Shown: positions 16,905 through 25,211 of the stretch, in pieces | Position numbering within the stretch: the stretch's first letter is position 1 | How the letters are laid out: every line of letters begins with the position of its first letter | Source of the DNA: Comamonas testosteroni | Lineage (GTDB): Bacteria; Pseudomonadota; Gammaproteobacteria; Burkholderiales; Burkholderiaceae_C | DNA: 64,000 nt | Assembly (NCBI RefSeq): GCF_030505195.1 | Contig: NZ_CP129672.1 | Coordinates: forward strand, 5,676,501 to 5,740,500 | Direction: 5' to 3' | The notes under the pieces: model-generated | The model's database searches: none | The model's input: only the letters and a program-made list of their open reading frames with translations | Told to the model about the DNA's origin: nothing | Made by a program: the position numbers and the translations under genes

Positions 16905-18290
16905 ATGAAAGCCTATGAAGTCACAAAAATCGGCCAGAACAGAGGTGCTCCGCGCATCTGGCTCGAAGGCATGAAAGCAAAGCTTGCGGGGTTCCTACCT
17001 GGCAAGCGTTTCAATATTCGCAAAGACGATAGCCGCAAAACCCTCGTGCTAGATCTTTGCCCGAACGGTGAGCGCGTGGTGTCGCGCAAGAGCAAGGCTG
17101 GCCAAGTAATTCCAGTCATTGACCTTAACTCTTGTGAGTTGCTGAAGCTGTTTGAGGGACTGACCTCCGTTCGCATCATCGTTCAGCAGACACGTATTGT
17201 TATCCTGCCTTCACATGTGGAGTTGGCCAAGCAGGAGCGACTGGCCCGTGTGCAAGCGCAGCTGCAATCAGGCGAGCCGCTCACAATTGGCTCACTGTCG
17301 CATGGGGGAGGGGTGCTTTCGCATGCATTGCACAGCGGGCTTCGCGAGGCCGACATTCCGGTGCGCTTGGCGTTCGCCAACGAGATCCGCGCTGAGTTGC
17401 TGGAGCATGCGCATCAAGCAAATGATTGCTGGGATGCTTCCACTGTGCCATTGGCAGCACCGATGCAGCACCTGGCCTTTGATAGTTGGGCCATGGATCA
17501 TCTGCCCAAAGTTTCGATTTTGGAGGCAGGCATTCCGTGTTCTGGTGCTTCGACCGCTGGTCGTGGCCGTAATGGAGCAGGGCATGCGGAGGCGCATCCT
17601 GAAGTCGGGCACCTGATCGTGCCCTTACTCGCCATCGTGGCCAAGGTCCAACCGGCCGTAATATGCGTCGAGAATGTGCCTGGCTACAAGAACACCGGCA
17701 GCATGTGCATCCTGCGCAATTTCCTTCGGGATTTTGGGTACGTTGTTCATGAGACCCAAGTGGATGGTCATGACTGGAACTCCATCGAGAACAGGTCGCG
17801 ATTAGGCGTAGTTGCCGTGACGGAGGGTCTGCAGTTCTCGTTTGCCGACTTGCGGCGTCCCGCAAGGCTGGAGCAGCCTATCGACACTATCTTGGAGCAC
17901 GTTGATGACGACGATGAGAGATGGTCCGAGATGGCTGGCTTGAAAGCGAAGCAGACGAGGGATTTGCTGGCCGGCAAGGGCTTCAAGATGCAAGTGGTTC
18001 AAGGGACTGATACCTCGTGCCCAACCCTTACCAAGGGCTACTCCAAGGTGCGGTCTACCGACCCCAAGCTGAGGCATCCTTCAAACCCTAAGTTACTGCG
18101 GCAGTTTCTACCCACAGAGCATGCGGCAATGAAGCAGGTTCCAAAGAGACTGATTTCAGGACTGAGCGCGACCAAAGCTCATGAGGTCTTGGGCCAGAGC
18201 ATTTGCTATGAGCCCTTCAGGGCCATAGGCGCGTGCATTGGCGAAATGCTCACCACGTTTCACAGATGCTGCACAAAAAAATTGTGCTAA
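16905..18290 (+). CDS. DNA (cytosine-5) methyltransferase
   Basis: A 461-residue C5-methyltransferase. The start is set by GAGGA 5-9 bases upstream; earlier in-frame ATGs lack a site. It has the catalytic motif IV GIPCSGAS (Cys212), motif VI VENVPGY (residues 255-261), a NRSRLG motif VIII-like segment, and a target-recognition region followed by the C-terminal motifs. The SAM-binding motif I is unusual (SLSHGGGVLSHALHSGL rather than FxGxGG). Residues 1-75 form an extra basic domain of AbrB/SymE-like look. No restriction enzyme lies beside it, so it is probably an orphan methylase protecting the element on transfer. Confidence 0.85.
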   Translation: MKAYEVTKIGQNRGAPRIWLEGMKAKLAGFLPGKRFNIRKDDSRKTLVLDLCPNGERVVSRKSKAGQVIPVIDLNSCELLKLFEGLTSVRIIVQQTRIVILPSHVELAKQERLARVQAQLQSGEPLTIGSLSHGGGVLSHALHSGLREADIPVRLAFANEIRAELLEHAHQANDCWDASTVPLAAPMQHLAFDSWAMDHLPKVSILEAGIPCSGASTAGRGRNGAGHAEAHPEVGHLIVPLLAIVAKVQPAVICVENVPGYKNTGSMCILRNFLRDFGYVVHETQVDGHDWNSIENRSRLGVVAVTEGLQFSFADLRRPARLEQPIDTILEHVDDDDERWSEMAGLKAKQTRDLLAGKGFKMQVVQGTDTSCPTLTKGYSKVRSTDPKLRHPSNPKLLRQFLPTEHAAMKQVPKRLISGLSATKAHEVLGQSICYEPFRAIGACIGEMLTTFHRCCTKKLC

Positions 18291-18328
18291 CGCATCATCC
18301 ATAGTGCAGCTTGCGTATCTTAAATAAC

Positions 18329-18364
18329 TGGCCTGAGCTGTCTAAGGACAGCCAGGCCATTTTT
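18329..18364 (+). terminator. Terminator after methyltransferase
   Basis: TGGCCTG/CAGGCCA outer stem with an inner GCTGTC/GACAGC stem, followed by TTTTT. It closes the methyltransferase unit. The remaining bases to 18534 are AT-rich and hold no gene I can support. Confidence 0.85.
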
Positions 18365-18534
18365 ACTCAAGTTGTTCTTACATCGTGCTTGATTAGAAAT
18401 TGCGTATCTAAGAAGCGAGTTCCAGTATCCTGTGCTGGAAATTTTGGAAGCGGGACGGAATTCGGCTATCATTCAAACCTGTTTCAGGTTGTATCTGATA
18501 TATAAAACTTTTGTATTAATTTCTTTATTCTCAC

Positions 18535-20031
18535 ATGTCAAAATATCTGCAGTCTTTGGAAATAGTGAACTTTCGTCAATTTGAAAATAGAAGGCTGACG
18601 TTTAAACCAGGCTTTAATTTACTTGTTGGAGAAAATGGTGCTGGCAAGACGACTATCCTGAGGGGGGTGCTAGCAGCACTTGGCAACGGACCACGCTTAA
18701 AAAAGGGCGAGAAAATTGTGGACCGTGATATTGGTTTGTATCAGGACTATCTCACCATCGAGGCTCAAGTTAATAGTCCTTTTCACCTAACTTCATATTT
18801 TGGATACACGAAGGAATTAGGTAAATCGAAAGCAACTAGATATAGTAGTGAAGAACGCCCGCTAACCATATTTTACTCATCAACCGAAGCAGTCAGTTCG
18901 GAGATGAAATCGATGACTCCGGTGCATGACCGTGGTGTACCTAGATTATCATCTGTTCTTAATACCGAGGAATTTCTCTATCGTACTGAAATGGAAATGA
19001 CACAGGTAAATAGAGAAGCTTCAAAGAGTGATAAACGATTCGGAAACAGTAACTCGGTTAGGCAATTCGTTAGGAATGTACTCAAAAGATTTTCAGCAGA
19101 GATAAGTGATTTTCATTGGCGATTCATCCCCATTGATTGCTCTATTGCCATCCCAGAAGAAATGAAAGGCGATGTGGTGCTCTCTACCAAAAATAGGGAG
19201 AATTTTCGAAACTTTGCATTGCGTTGGTTTCAGGAAGAGTCCGCATTAAACAAAGATTTCCTATGGCCAGATGATGAATATGTATTTTTGTCACCATTTT
19301 CTGATGAGAATTCAAGTTTGCCAAATGCCTATCGTTTATTGCGTGACTTTGGAGAAAGGGCGGGGCTAGATCCTACTTTAATAAAAATGTTGTCTCAGTG
19401 TTCTTTGGCAGTAAGATTAAGGCCGCGAATACTGGTTCAACGGGGTGAGCTTGTAATGCTGCTTGACCAACTGTCGGACGGTGAGAAGCGCCTATTTACA
19501 CTATTCGTGGATATTGCACGGCAGCTATCACTTAAGTATAGTAATGAGGTTGAAAATTTCGGCAATGGCTCTGCTATTGTTCTTATCGATGAAATAGATG
19601 TCCATCTTCATCCCAAATGGCAGCGCTTGATCGTTCCAGCACTCGAAGAATTATTTCCCAGATGTCAGTTCATCGCTACAACACATTCGCCATTTGTAAT
19701 TCAGGCGACCGACCGGGACAAGATTATTCCAATTGATCCATCGCAATATGATATTTCGTTAGATGGTGGAAACAGTATTGAAGACATAATTGAAGACATC
19801 CAAGGCATCCCTCTACCGCAACGAGGCTGGCGTGCACAGGAATTGAGCCGTGCCGCAAAGAGATACTTTAGATTACTTGAACTCAATGCACTTGGTGAGG
19901 GGAGAGTAAATCCGATGGAATTGATAGAAGCTCAGAAACTATACCGAACGGCAAGTGAACCATTTTCATCTGATTCCGCGGTTGATGCATTGCTTGAAAT
20001 GATTGTGGTTGAGAGAGCGAGGAATAAATGA
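18535..20031 (+). CDS. ptuA: PtuA-like AAA/ABC ATPase (Septu-type defence)
   Basis: A 498-residue SMC/OLD-like ATPase. Walker [10 protein letters not shown] is at residue 32-40, the ABC signature LSDGEKRLF near 313, Walker [15 protein letters not shown] near 347, and the switch His in TTHSPF near 383. It overlaps the HNH gene by ATGA. This pair and its sizes match Septu PtuA-PtuB, in which the ATPase controls an HNH nuclease and protects against phage. No retron reverse transcriptase lies nearby. The DNA is strongly AT-rich (33% GC in one 60-base line counted) against GC-rich neighbours, so it was acquired separately. Confidence 0.8.
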   Translation: MSKYLQSLEIVNFRQFENRRLTFKPGFNLLVGENGAGKTTILRGVLAALGNGPRLKKGEKIVDRDIGLYQDYLTIEAQVNSPFHLTSYFGYTKELGKSKATRYSSEERPLTIFYSSTEAVSSEMKSMTPVHDRGVPRLSSVLNTEEFLYRTEMEMTQVNREASKSDKRFGNSNSVRQFVRNVLKRFSAEISDFHWRFIPIDCSIAIPEEMKGDVVLSTKNRENFRNFALRWFQEESALNKDFLWPDDEYVFLSPFSDENSSLPNAYRLLRDFGERAGLDPTLIKMLSQCSLAVRLRPRILVQRGELVMLLDQLSDGEKRLFTLFVDIARQLSLKYSNEVENFGNGSAIVLIDEIDVHLHPKWQRLIVPALEELFPRCQFIATTHSPFVIQATDRDKIIPIDPSQYDISLDGGNSIEDIIEDIQGIPLPQRGWRAQELSRAAKRYFRLLELNALGEGRVNPMELIEAQKLYRTASEPFSSDSAVDALLEMIVVERARNK

Positions 20032-20714
20032 GGCCAGTGACCAAGGGGGCAGCGCCGAAAATTTATAGGGAATATGGCGACGCAATTAATGATCTAGAAA
20101 CTAGGTTGGGACGCTATTGCAGCTACTGTGAACGTCAGATTCTTTCAAACTTGGCGGTAGAACACGTCTCCCCCAAGAGGCATGACCCATCCCGAGAGAA
20201 GGACTGGAACAACTTTCTTCTCGCCTGCTCTAGCTGCAATTCTATTAAATCGGATACTTTAACGAATGATGATGACTTTCTCTGGCCAGATAAAGATAAC
20301 ACATTGCTAGCCATAGAGTATTTGGAAGGTGGAATCGTGAAGCCTTCTAGGAATCTGAAACCTGGCATCGAATCTAAAGCCCTTGCTCTAATAGAGTTGG
20401 TGGGGCTCGATCGTCATCCAGGAATGCCTAATGGAAAGAAGCCAGCAGATAGAGATAGTCGCTTTGATGATCGTAATAAAGCCTGGGAATTGGCACAAGC
20501 TACCCGTGAAATGCTGAATACTCGATCAGATGATATTTCTCGGTGGGTTGCTGTTGAAACGTCCAAAGTTCGTGGATTTTTCAGCATATGGATTGAGGTC
20601 TTCAAAGATGACGAAGACATGTGTCGTCGATTAATTGAAGCCCATGAGGGGACTGCCAAGGACTGCTTCGACAAAAAATGGCGCCCGAAAACTAGAAAAG
20701 GGGGACATATTTGA
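20028..20714 (+). CDS. ptuB: PtuB-like HNH endonuclease (Septu-type defence)
   Basis: A 228-residue HNH nuclease. A zinc-ribbon pair CSYC (31-34) and CSSC (67-70) brackets the catalytic EHVSPK (His46) and the conserved [13 protein letters not shown] block, as in the TIGR02646-type HNH proteins found with PtuA ATPases and some retrons. It is translationally coupled to the ATPase by ATGA. It ends immediately next to the convergent SprT-like gene. Confidence 0.8.
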   Translation: MRPVTKGAAPKIYREYGDAINDLETRLGRYCSYCERQILSNLAVEHVSPKRHDPSREKDWNNFLLACSSCNSIKSDTLTNDDDFLWPDKDNTLLAIEYLEGGIVKPSRNLKPGIESKALALIELVGLDRHPGMPNGKKPADRDSRFDDRNKAWELAQATREMLNTRSDDISRWVAVETSKVRGFFSIWIEVFKDDEDMCRRLIEAHEGTAKDCFDKKWRPKTRKGGHI

Positions 20715-21533
20715 TCATTGACCCGCAAAGCTCTGCCTGCACTCGCCACAGATCAGTTTGAGGCTAGGCTTTCCCCACACTGAGACCGGATTCTTGCATC
20801 CGCTGCAGCTGTATTTCACCCGATTCGATTTGTTGGCGGTCGTAGTAAGCAATCCGTCTTCCCCTGCAGTGGCGGCAACCACTGAGCCTGTGGGCTTTAC
20901 AGCTTCGGCGAGGGCAGGGATGCTGGCCATTGGAGGCTTGGTTCCTTCGATGCCTTGAATGTGGTTGGCCATGCTGGCTTGGCCAGCGATTACATGATCT
21001 GCAGAAGGGAAGCGGTCGTACCAGCTGAGCGTGAAATTTGCGGTCAGCAGATCCTGACACGCAGCCAGGAAGCTGCCACCCGCGACGGCATAGTCCGCCA
21101 TGCAATCGCCTGTTCGCGCACCGCCAGGCTTTCCAGTGGAAGAAGGCATGAGCCCAATGCTCTCCATCTTTCGCGCCCATTCCTCGTTGTGATAGCGGCC
21201 TCGGCCTGGCTTGCCAAAGTGGTACTGCCACAAGTGCGTCATTTCATGAACTTGGGTCTGGAGTGTTTCGATGATCGGTACCACAGCAAAGTAGGTCGGA
21301 TTCATCGCAATCTCGTCGGTCGTTGAGCCGTCCACCGAGGCAAAGCGGGCAGCCGAGAAATATCCGAAAGTCCGTTTTTCCCGCTGCAGCGTAATCAGGC
21401 AGCTTGGGAGCTGCCCGTCAAACAGCCGCTCGTTGAAATGGTCGTAGGCCATCTGCAGCTCGTTGTAGGTTTCCTGCGTAGGTGCCAAGCGGGGTGAGGG
21501 CACAAGGTCTAGCTGGTTTGGCTGATCGGTCAT
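20715..21533 (-). CDS. SprT-like zinc metalloprotease domain protein
   Basis: A 272-residue protein with an SprT-type metal site (QVHEMTHLWQYHFGKPG), the family's YNEL..AYDHFNERLFDGQLP opening, and a C-terminal zinc ribbon (YSCSGCKNPV and LICGECRQSF). SprT-like genes of this form are frequent backbone genes of PAGI-2/ICEclc-type elements; their role is unproven, with DNA-protein crosslink removal being one idea from SPRTN. The ATG directly abuts a 22-bp palindrome and has no ribosome site, so leaderless translation or a TTG start at 21548 is possible. Confidence 0.8.
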   Translation of the reverse strand: MTDQPNQLDLVPSPRLAPTQETYNELQMAYDHFNERLFDGQLPSCLITLQREKRTFGYFSAARFASVDGSTTDEIAMNPTYFAVVPIIETLQTQVHEMTHLWQYHFGKPGRGRYHNEEWARKMESIGLMPSSTGKPGGARTGDCMADYAVAGGSFLAACQDLLTANFTLSWYDRFPSADHVIAGQASMANHIQGIEGTKPPMASIPALAEAVKPTGSVVAATAGEDGLLTTTANKSNRVKYSCSGCKNPVSVWGKPSLKLICGECRQSFAGQ

Positions 21534-21555
21534 ATTTGTATTGTGCAATACAAAT
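21534..21555. promoter_or_regulatory. Perfect 22-bp palindrome (operator)
   Basis: ATTTGTATTG-TG-CAATACAAAT. It touches the start of the leftward SprT-like gene and lies 63 bases before the rightward VapB start. GTAT-N-ATAC cores are typical of toxin-antitoxin autoregulation, so VapBC may bind here and control both directions (inference). Confidence 0.75.
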
Positions 21556-21618
21556 CATCATTTACAAACATCCCGCCTGATGCGAAAATGCATCAGATTT
21601 GATGTTGAAGGAGTAGCC

Positions 21619-21834
21619 ATGAGATCGACCTTTACGATCGACGACGAAGTCGTGAACCGTGCCCGCGCTGTTGCAGCGCCCGGTATTGCTGTGCCTGAAC
21701 TGGTACGCCTGGCACTTGAGACCTTCACGCGCGTCGAGGCAGGCAAGCGCTTGGCTGCCCTGGGCGGAAGCGCGCCAGACATGCATGATGTGCCACGCCG
21801 TGGCAGCGCGGCAGATGCCGAAGGCTCTCGCTGA
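21619..21834 (+). CDS. vapB: VapB-like antitoxin
   Basis: A 71-residue antitoxin. The start is fixed by AAGGAG 6 bases upstream. The N-terminus (MRSTFTIDDEVVNRARAVAA) is a short DNA-binding segment of ribbon-helix-helix type, and the tail is the likely toxin-binding part. It overlaps vapC by one base (TGATG), the usual antitoxin-toxin coupling. Confidence 0.8.
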   Translation: MRSTFTIDDEVVNRARAVAAPGIAVPELVRLALETFTRVEAGKRLAALGGSAPDMHDVPRRGSAADAEGSR

Positions 21835-22220
21835 TGCCGGTGTCCGTTCTAGTCGATACCTCGGTGTGGGTGAGGCATTTTCGGGAGGCCGACATTCACC
21901 TGCGGGAGCTCCTGGTGCAAGACAGCGTGCTGATGCATCCCATGGTGCATGCAGAGTTGGCCTGCGGCACGCCGCCAGCGCCGCGTGCCGATACGCTTGC
22001 AGCTCTGGCCATGCTGAGACCGAGCCAGGAAGCATCAATTCCCGAGACTTTGGCCTTCCTTGAAAAGAACAAGCTATTCGGTAAGGGCTGCGGCTTGGTC
22101 GATCTATCGCTGCTGGCCTCGACGCTAATCACACCGGGCGCTTTGCTTTGGACTGCAGATCGACGCCTTGCAGAGTTGGCCGCTCAGCTTGGCGTGGCCT
22201 ATGCCATACCAACGCATTGA
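21834..22220 (+). CDS. vapC: VapC-like PIN-domain toxin ribonuclease
   Basis: A 128-residue PIN-domain protein with the acidic site intact: Asp8 (LVDTSVW), Glu41 (VHAELACG), Asp90 (GLVDLSLL) and Asp109 (TADRRL). PIN toxins cleave tRNA or rRNA and are held in check by VapB. With its coupled antitoxin it probably stabilises the element in its host. Confidence 0.88.
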   Translation: MPVSVLVDTSVWVRHFREADIHLRELLVQDSVLMHPMVHAELACGTPPAPRADTLAALAMLRPSQEASIPETLAFLEKNKLFGKGCGLVDLSLLASTLITPGALLWTADRRLAELAAQLGVAYAIPTH

Positions 22221-22262
22221 GAGTCGGGGAAGCCCTTCTTGGGCTCTCGGATAAGCAGAGAC

Positions 22263-22638
22263 TGTTGATTTCCACCCAGAAGTGACCCACTAGCCCCCGG
22301 TGGGGATGCGGATGAAATCTTGGACTACTGAGAGGTAGTTCATGTATTCATACGAAGATCGAATCCGCGCGGTGACGCTCTACATCCAGCTAGGCAAACG
22401 AGTCGCGGCAACCATTCAGCAGTTGGGTTATCCCACCAAGAATTCGCTCAAGGGGTGGTGCCGCGAGTACGAGCAGGACCGGGACTTGAAGACCGCGGTT
22501 GTTCGCCCGCCGAAGTTCACCACTGAGCAAAAGGCTCGGGCCGTCGAACACTATCTGATGCACGGGCGCTGCGCGGCTTTCACCATCAAGGCTCTTGGCT
22601 ATCCCGGGCGGGCCTCTCTTCACGCTTGGGTTCAGGAG
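22263..22638 (+). mobile_element. Truncated IS (ISA copy 1), left end only
   Basis: The left end (TGTTGATTTCCAC) and the first 99 codons of an IS3-family-like transposase, from ATG 22342. It is almost identical to 35554-35929 except in a short stretch after the end sequence. It is cut off exactly where the next IS begins, so the transposase is non-functional. Confidence 0.85.
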
Positions 22639-22677
22639 TGATGTTGCCCCTATTTTGTGGAGTTCTTAGCTCCCTGC

Positions 22678-23535
22678 TTACGCTGCCTTTTTGCGCTGTG
22701 CCTCGTACCAGCGTTGCTCGTATTTGATAGGACTGAGGTAGCCCAAGCTCGAATGCAGCCTGCGGTAATTGTAGAAGGCCATCCAGTTCATGATGGTCTG
22801 ACTTGCTTGGCCACGGGTAGTGAACCGCTGACCGTGTACGCAAGCGGTCTTCAATCGTCCCCAGAAGCTTTCGATGGGCGAGTTGTCCCAGCAATTGCCT
22901 TTGCGGCTCATGGATGAGCGCAATCCCCATCCGGCTAAGGCAGCCTGGAAGTCACGACTGCAATATTGGCTGCCCCTGTCGCTGTGGAAGATGGCTCCTG
23001 GCTCAGGGCGTCTACGCCACCACGCCATTGCCAATGCGTCCTTGACCAAACTGGTTTGCATGTGGGGCTGTAGACTCCAGCCCACTACCTGACGGCTGAA
23101 CATATCAATCACAGCAGCTAAGTACAGCCAGCCTTCATCGGTGGCGATATAGGTGATGTCGCCACACAGAAGCTGGTTGGGTGCTTGCGGCGTAAAACGC
23201 CGCTGAACCAAGTCTGGGGCCACAGGCAAGCTGTGCTTGCTGTCCGTGGTCATGACGAACTTGCGCTTGGTTTTAGCTCGTATGCCGTGCTCGGCCATCA
23301 GCGTACGTACCCGCTCTTTACCAATGCGCAGACCTCTAGCTTGCAGCTCTTTTTGCATGCGAGGCCAGCCATATTCACCTTTGACCTCTGCATGAATGGC
23401 ACGAATATGGGCCAGCGCCAACTCATCACTACAGTGGCGTGGGGCCTTACCACCGCAATGCCTCCAGCGGAAGTAACCACTGCTGCTGACTTGCAAAACA
23501 TGACAAGAAACAGCAATCGGATAGGTACCCTTCAT
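22678..23535 (-). CDS. IS3-family transposase OrfB
   Basis: A 285-residue DDE integrase-type transposase with an HTH_21 region (YGWPRMQKELQARGLRIGKERVRTLM) and the catalytic triad in [16 protein letters not shown] and PIESFWGRLK. It overlaps OrfA by ATGA and is probably made as an OrfAB frameshift product. It appears intact. Confidence 0.92.
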   Translation of the reverse strand: MKGTYPIAVSCHVLQVSSSGYFRWRHCGGKAPRHCSDELALAHIRAIHAEVKGEYGWPRMQKELQARGLRIGKERVRTLMAEHGIRAKTKRKFVMTTDSKHSLPVAPDLVQRRFTPQAPNQLLCGDITYIATDEGWLYLAAVIDMFSRQVVGWSLQPHMQTSLVKDALAMAWWRRRPEPGAIFHSDRGSQYCSRDFQAALAGWGLRSSMSRKGNCWDNSPIESFWGRLKTACVHGQRFTTRGQASQTIMNWMAFYNYRRLHSSLGYLSPIKYEQRWYEAQRKKAA

Positions 23536-23864
23536 TTGCTCAATCCAGGCGTACCTCGCAACACGTCCTGCGCAAAGTACGCCGCCGCTTTTTTTGCAAT
23601 GTCACGCTCCATTCGCAAGCGTGCAACTTCGGCTCGCAGGCGACTTATCTCCATTTGCTCTGGGGTGACCTTATAGACAGCACCATCCGCAACACCAAGT
23701 TTGAGAGCACCTGCTTTTGCCTGTCGCACCCAACTGCCCAAGCTGGCCTTAGGTATGCCCAACATCTCGCACACCTGCGTTTGAGACTGCCCGCTTTGCA
23801 CCAAGCGCACCGCCTCCAGCCTAAATTCCTGTGTGTACGCCGCACGCACTTGCTTTGCAACCAT
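23532..23864 (-). CDS. IS3-family OrfA
   Basis: A 110-residue protein with an N-terminal helix-turn-helix (LEAVRLVQSGQSQTQVCEML) and a C-terminal leucine-zipper-like coil (EISRLRAEVARLRMERDIAKK). It supplies end recognition for the transposase. It appears intact. Confidence 0.9.
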   Translation of the reverse strand: MVAKQVRAAYTQEFRLEAVRLVQSGQSQTQVCEMLGIPKASLGSWVRQAKAGALKLGVADGAVYKVTPEQMEISRLRAEVARLRMERDIAKKAAAYFAQDVLRGTPGLSK

Positions 23865-23927
23865 TTCTTAGCTCCTTGTCTACATTTTGGACAAAGCTAA
23901 GAACTCCACTTTTGGGGGGCAAGGTCA

Positions 23928-24393
23928 GGAGCAAGAAATGCCACTCATGGGAGTTTGCTATGGACACCAGCTCATGGCTCATGCACTGGGGGGAGTGGTG
24001 GACTACCACCCCGACGGCAGAGAAATGGGAAGTCTGGAAATCGAACAGCACGCAGTGGCTGCGCTGGACCCCTGGCTGGCAGGTTGCCCGCCACTCTTTC
24101 ATGCCCACCTAACGCATCTTCAGACCATCCTACGTCTGCCCGCAGGAGCCAAAGCGTTGGCACGCTCAGCCCACGACCCCCATCAGATTGTTCGCTACGG
24201 CCCCGCCGCAGTGTCGATGCAGTTTCATCCAGAGTTCACGCCAGAAGTCATGGCCGCCTGCATCAATGCGAGGGCACAGGTGCTTCGCAGCGAAGGTCTG
24301 GATCCAAGGGACTTGCTGCAAAGCATTCGTCACACACCCACGCCGTTAACGCTGCTCAGGCGCTTCATCGAGACGCATGCAGGCCCGCTCTAG
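23928..24393 (+). pseudogene. 5'-truncated class I glutamine amidotransferase
   Basis: The surviving part begins at the active-site block MPLMGVCYGHQL (nucleophile Cys) and continues through the catalytic His/Glu region MQFHPEFTPE to the stop. About the first 80-90 residues expected of a GMP-synthase-like amidotransferase are missing because the IS lies at the junction. An in-frame ATG at 23887 inside the IS would give a chimeric start. It is probably non-functional and was once a partner of the racemase next to it. Confidence 0.8.
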
Positions 24394-24461
24394 CAGGCAA
24401 TGCATCTGTCCGGCCCATCCCCTATGGGCCAGCACCAAGAATTACCTCCAGGAAAAGCGAA

Positions 24462-25157
24462 ATGAAGAAACTTGGCCTCATTGGTGGCATCGGCCCGGAA
24501 TCCACCGTGGCGTACTACCGCAAGATCATCCTCGGAGTTCAGGCTCAGGCAGGCAAGGAAAATCTGCCCCGCTTGTCCATCGAAAGTCTCAACGCTTTCA
24601 GAGTGTTCCAGCTCTGCCGCTCACGCGAATTTGACCAGCTTACCGAATACGTGCTCAGCGCAATCCACAGCCTGGCCGCGGGTGGCGCAGACCTAGTGGC
24701 ATTGACCGGCAATACGCCCAACATCGTCGTGGACCGAATACTCCCGGTGTCACCGATTCCCATCGTCAGTGCAATTGATGCAACCTGCAACGCAGCACAG
24801 AAGCGAGGGGCACAAAGGGTCGGTTTGCTGGGGACGGTATTCACCATGACAAATACCTTCTTCAAGACACCTTTTGAAGACAAGGGCATAAAAGTCATCG
24901 TGCCCAGTGAATCTCAGATCGCGCTCATCCAGGCAAAAATTGAGGCAGAGCTTGAGCACGGTATTGTCAAAGAGGACACTCGTCAGGAGTTCATTGCCAT
25001 CATTCAGGATTTGCAGCAGCGTGAAGGTATCGACCACGTAGCACTGGCTTGTACCGAGCTACCGCTGATCCTGAGTGACAACAACAGCCCTGTGCCCTGT
25101 CTCGATACCGTTGAGATCCACGTAGAGGCTTTGGTCCAAGCCGTGGTATCGAGTTGA
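24462..25157 (+). CDS. Aspartate/glutamate racemase family protein
   Basis: A 231-residue cofactor-independent racemase fold: MKKLGLIGGIGPESTVAYY at the N-terminus and LACTELPLIL near the C-terminus (Cys197). At the first catalytic position, where two-base racemases have Cys-Asn-Thr, this protein reads LTGNTPN (Thr82-Gly83-Asn84), so one catalytic Cys is missing. Single-Cys members with Thr there are known as L-aspartate/glutamate-specific racemases (the E. coli YgeA type). AGGAAAAGCGAA precedes the ATG. It lies 68 bases after the truncated amidotransferase. Confidence 0.8.
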   Translation: MKKLGLIGGIGPESTVAYYRKIILGVQAQAGKENLPRLSIESLNAFRVFQLCRSREFDQLTEYVLSAIHSLAAGGADLVALTGNTPNIVVDRILPVSPIPIVSAIDATCNAAQKRGAQRVGLLGTVFTMTNTFFKTPFEDKGIKVIVPSESQIALIQAKIEAELEHGIVKEDTRQEFIAIIQDLQQREGIDHVALACTELPLILSDNNSPVPCLDTVEIHVEALVQAVVSS

Positions 25158-25211
25158 GCCAGCGGCGAACATCTCCCATCTGTGCTGGTGAGTGGCTGCA
25201 TTGGGTGGCGA

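Larger units (their letters stand above)
22639..23927 (-). mobile_element. IS3-family insertion sequence
   Basis: A 1,289-bp element. The terminal repeats begin TGATGTTGCCCC (left) and TGACCTTGCCCC (right, read inward) and share GTGGAGTTCTTAGCT; they match at about 26 of 33 positions. GGAG occurs on both flanks (22635-22638 and 23928-23931), but the flanks belong to different genes, so it sits at a rearrangement junction. Confidence 0.88.

Noticed and set aside
18311..18505. Small gene before ptuA
   Set aside because: The frame runs through the terminator hairpin and has no ribosome site.
18535..20714. Retron with PtuAB effectors
   Set aside because: No reverse transcriptase or msr/msd-like RNA is visible upstream; the gap to the methyltransferase is only about 240 bases and holds a terminator.
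23955..24461. Racemase extended at its N-terminus to an upstream ATG
   Set aside because: The extension overlaps the amidotransferase in another frame and reads as unnatural protein; MKKLGLIGGIGPES is a typical racemase start with a suitable leader.
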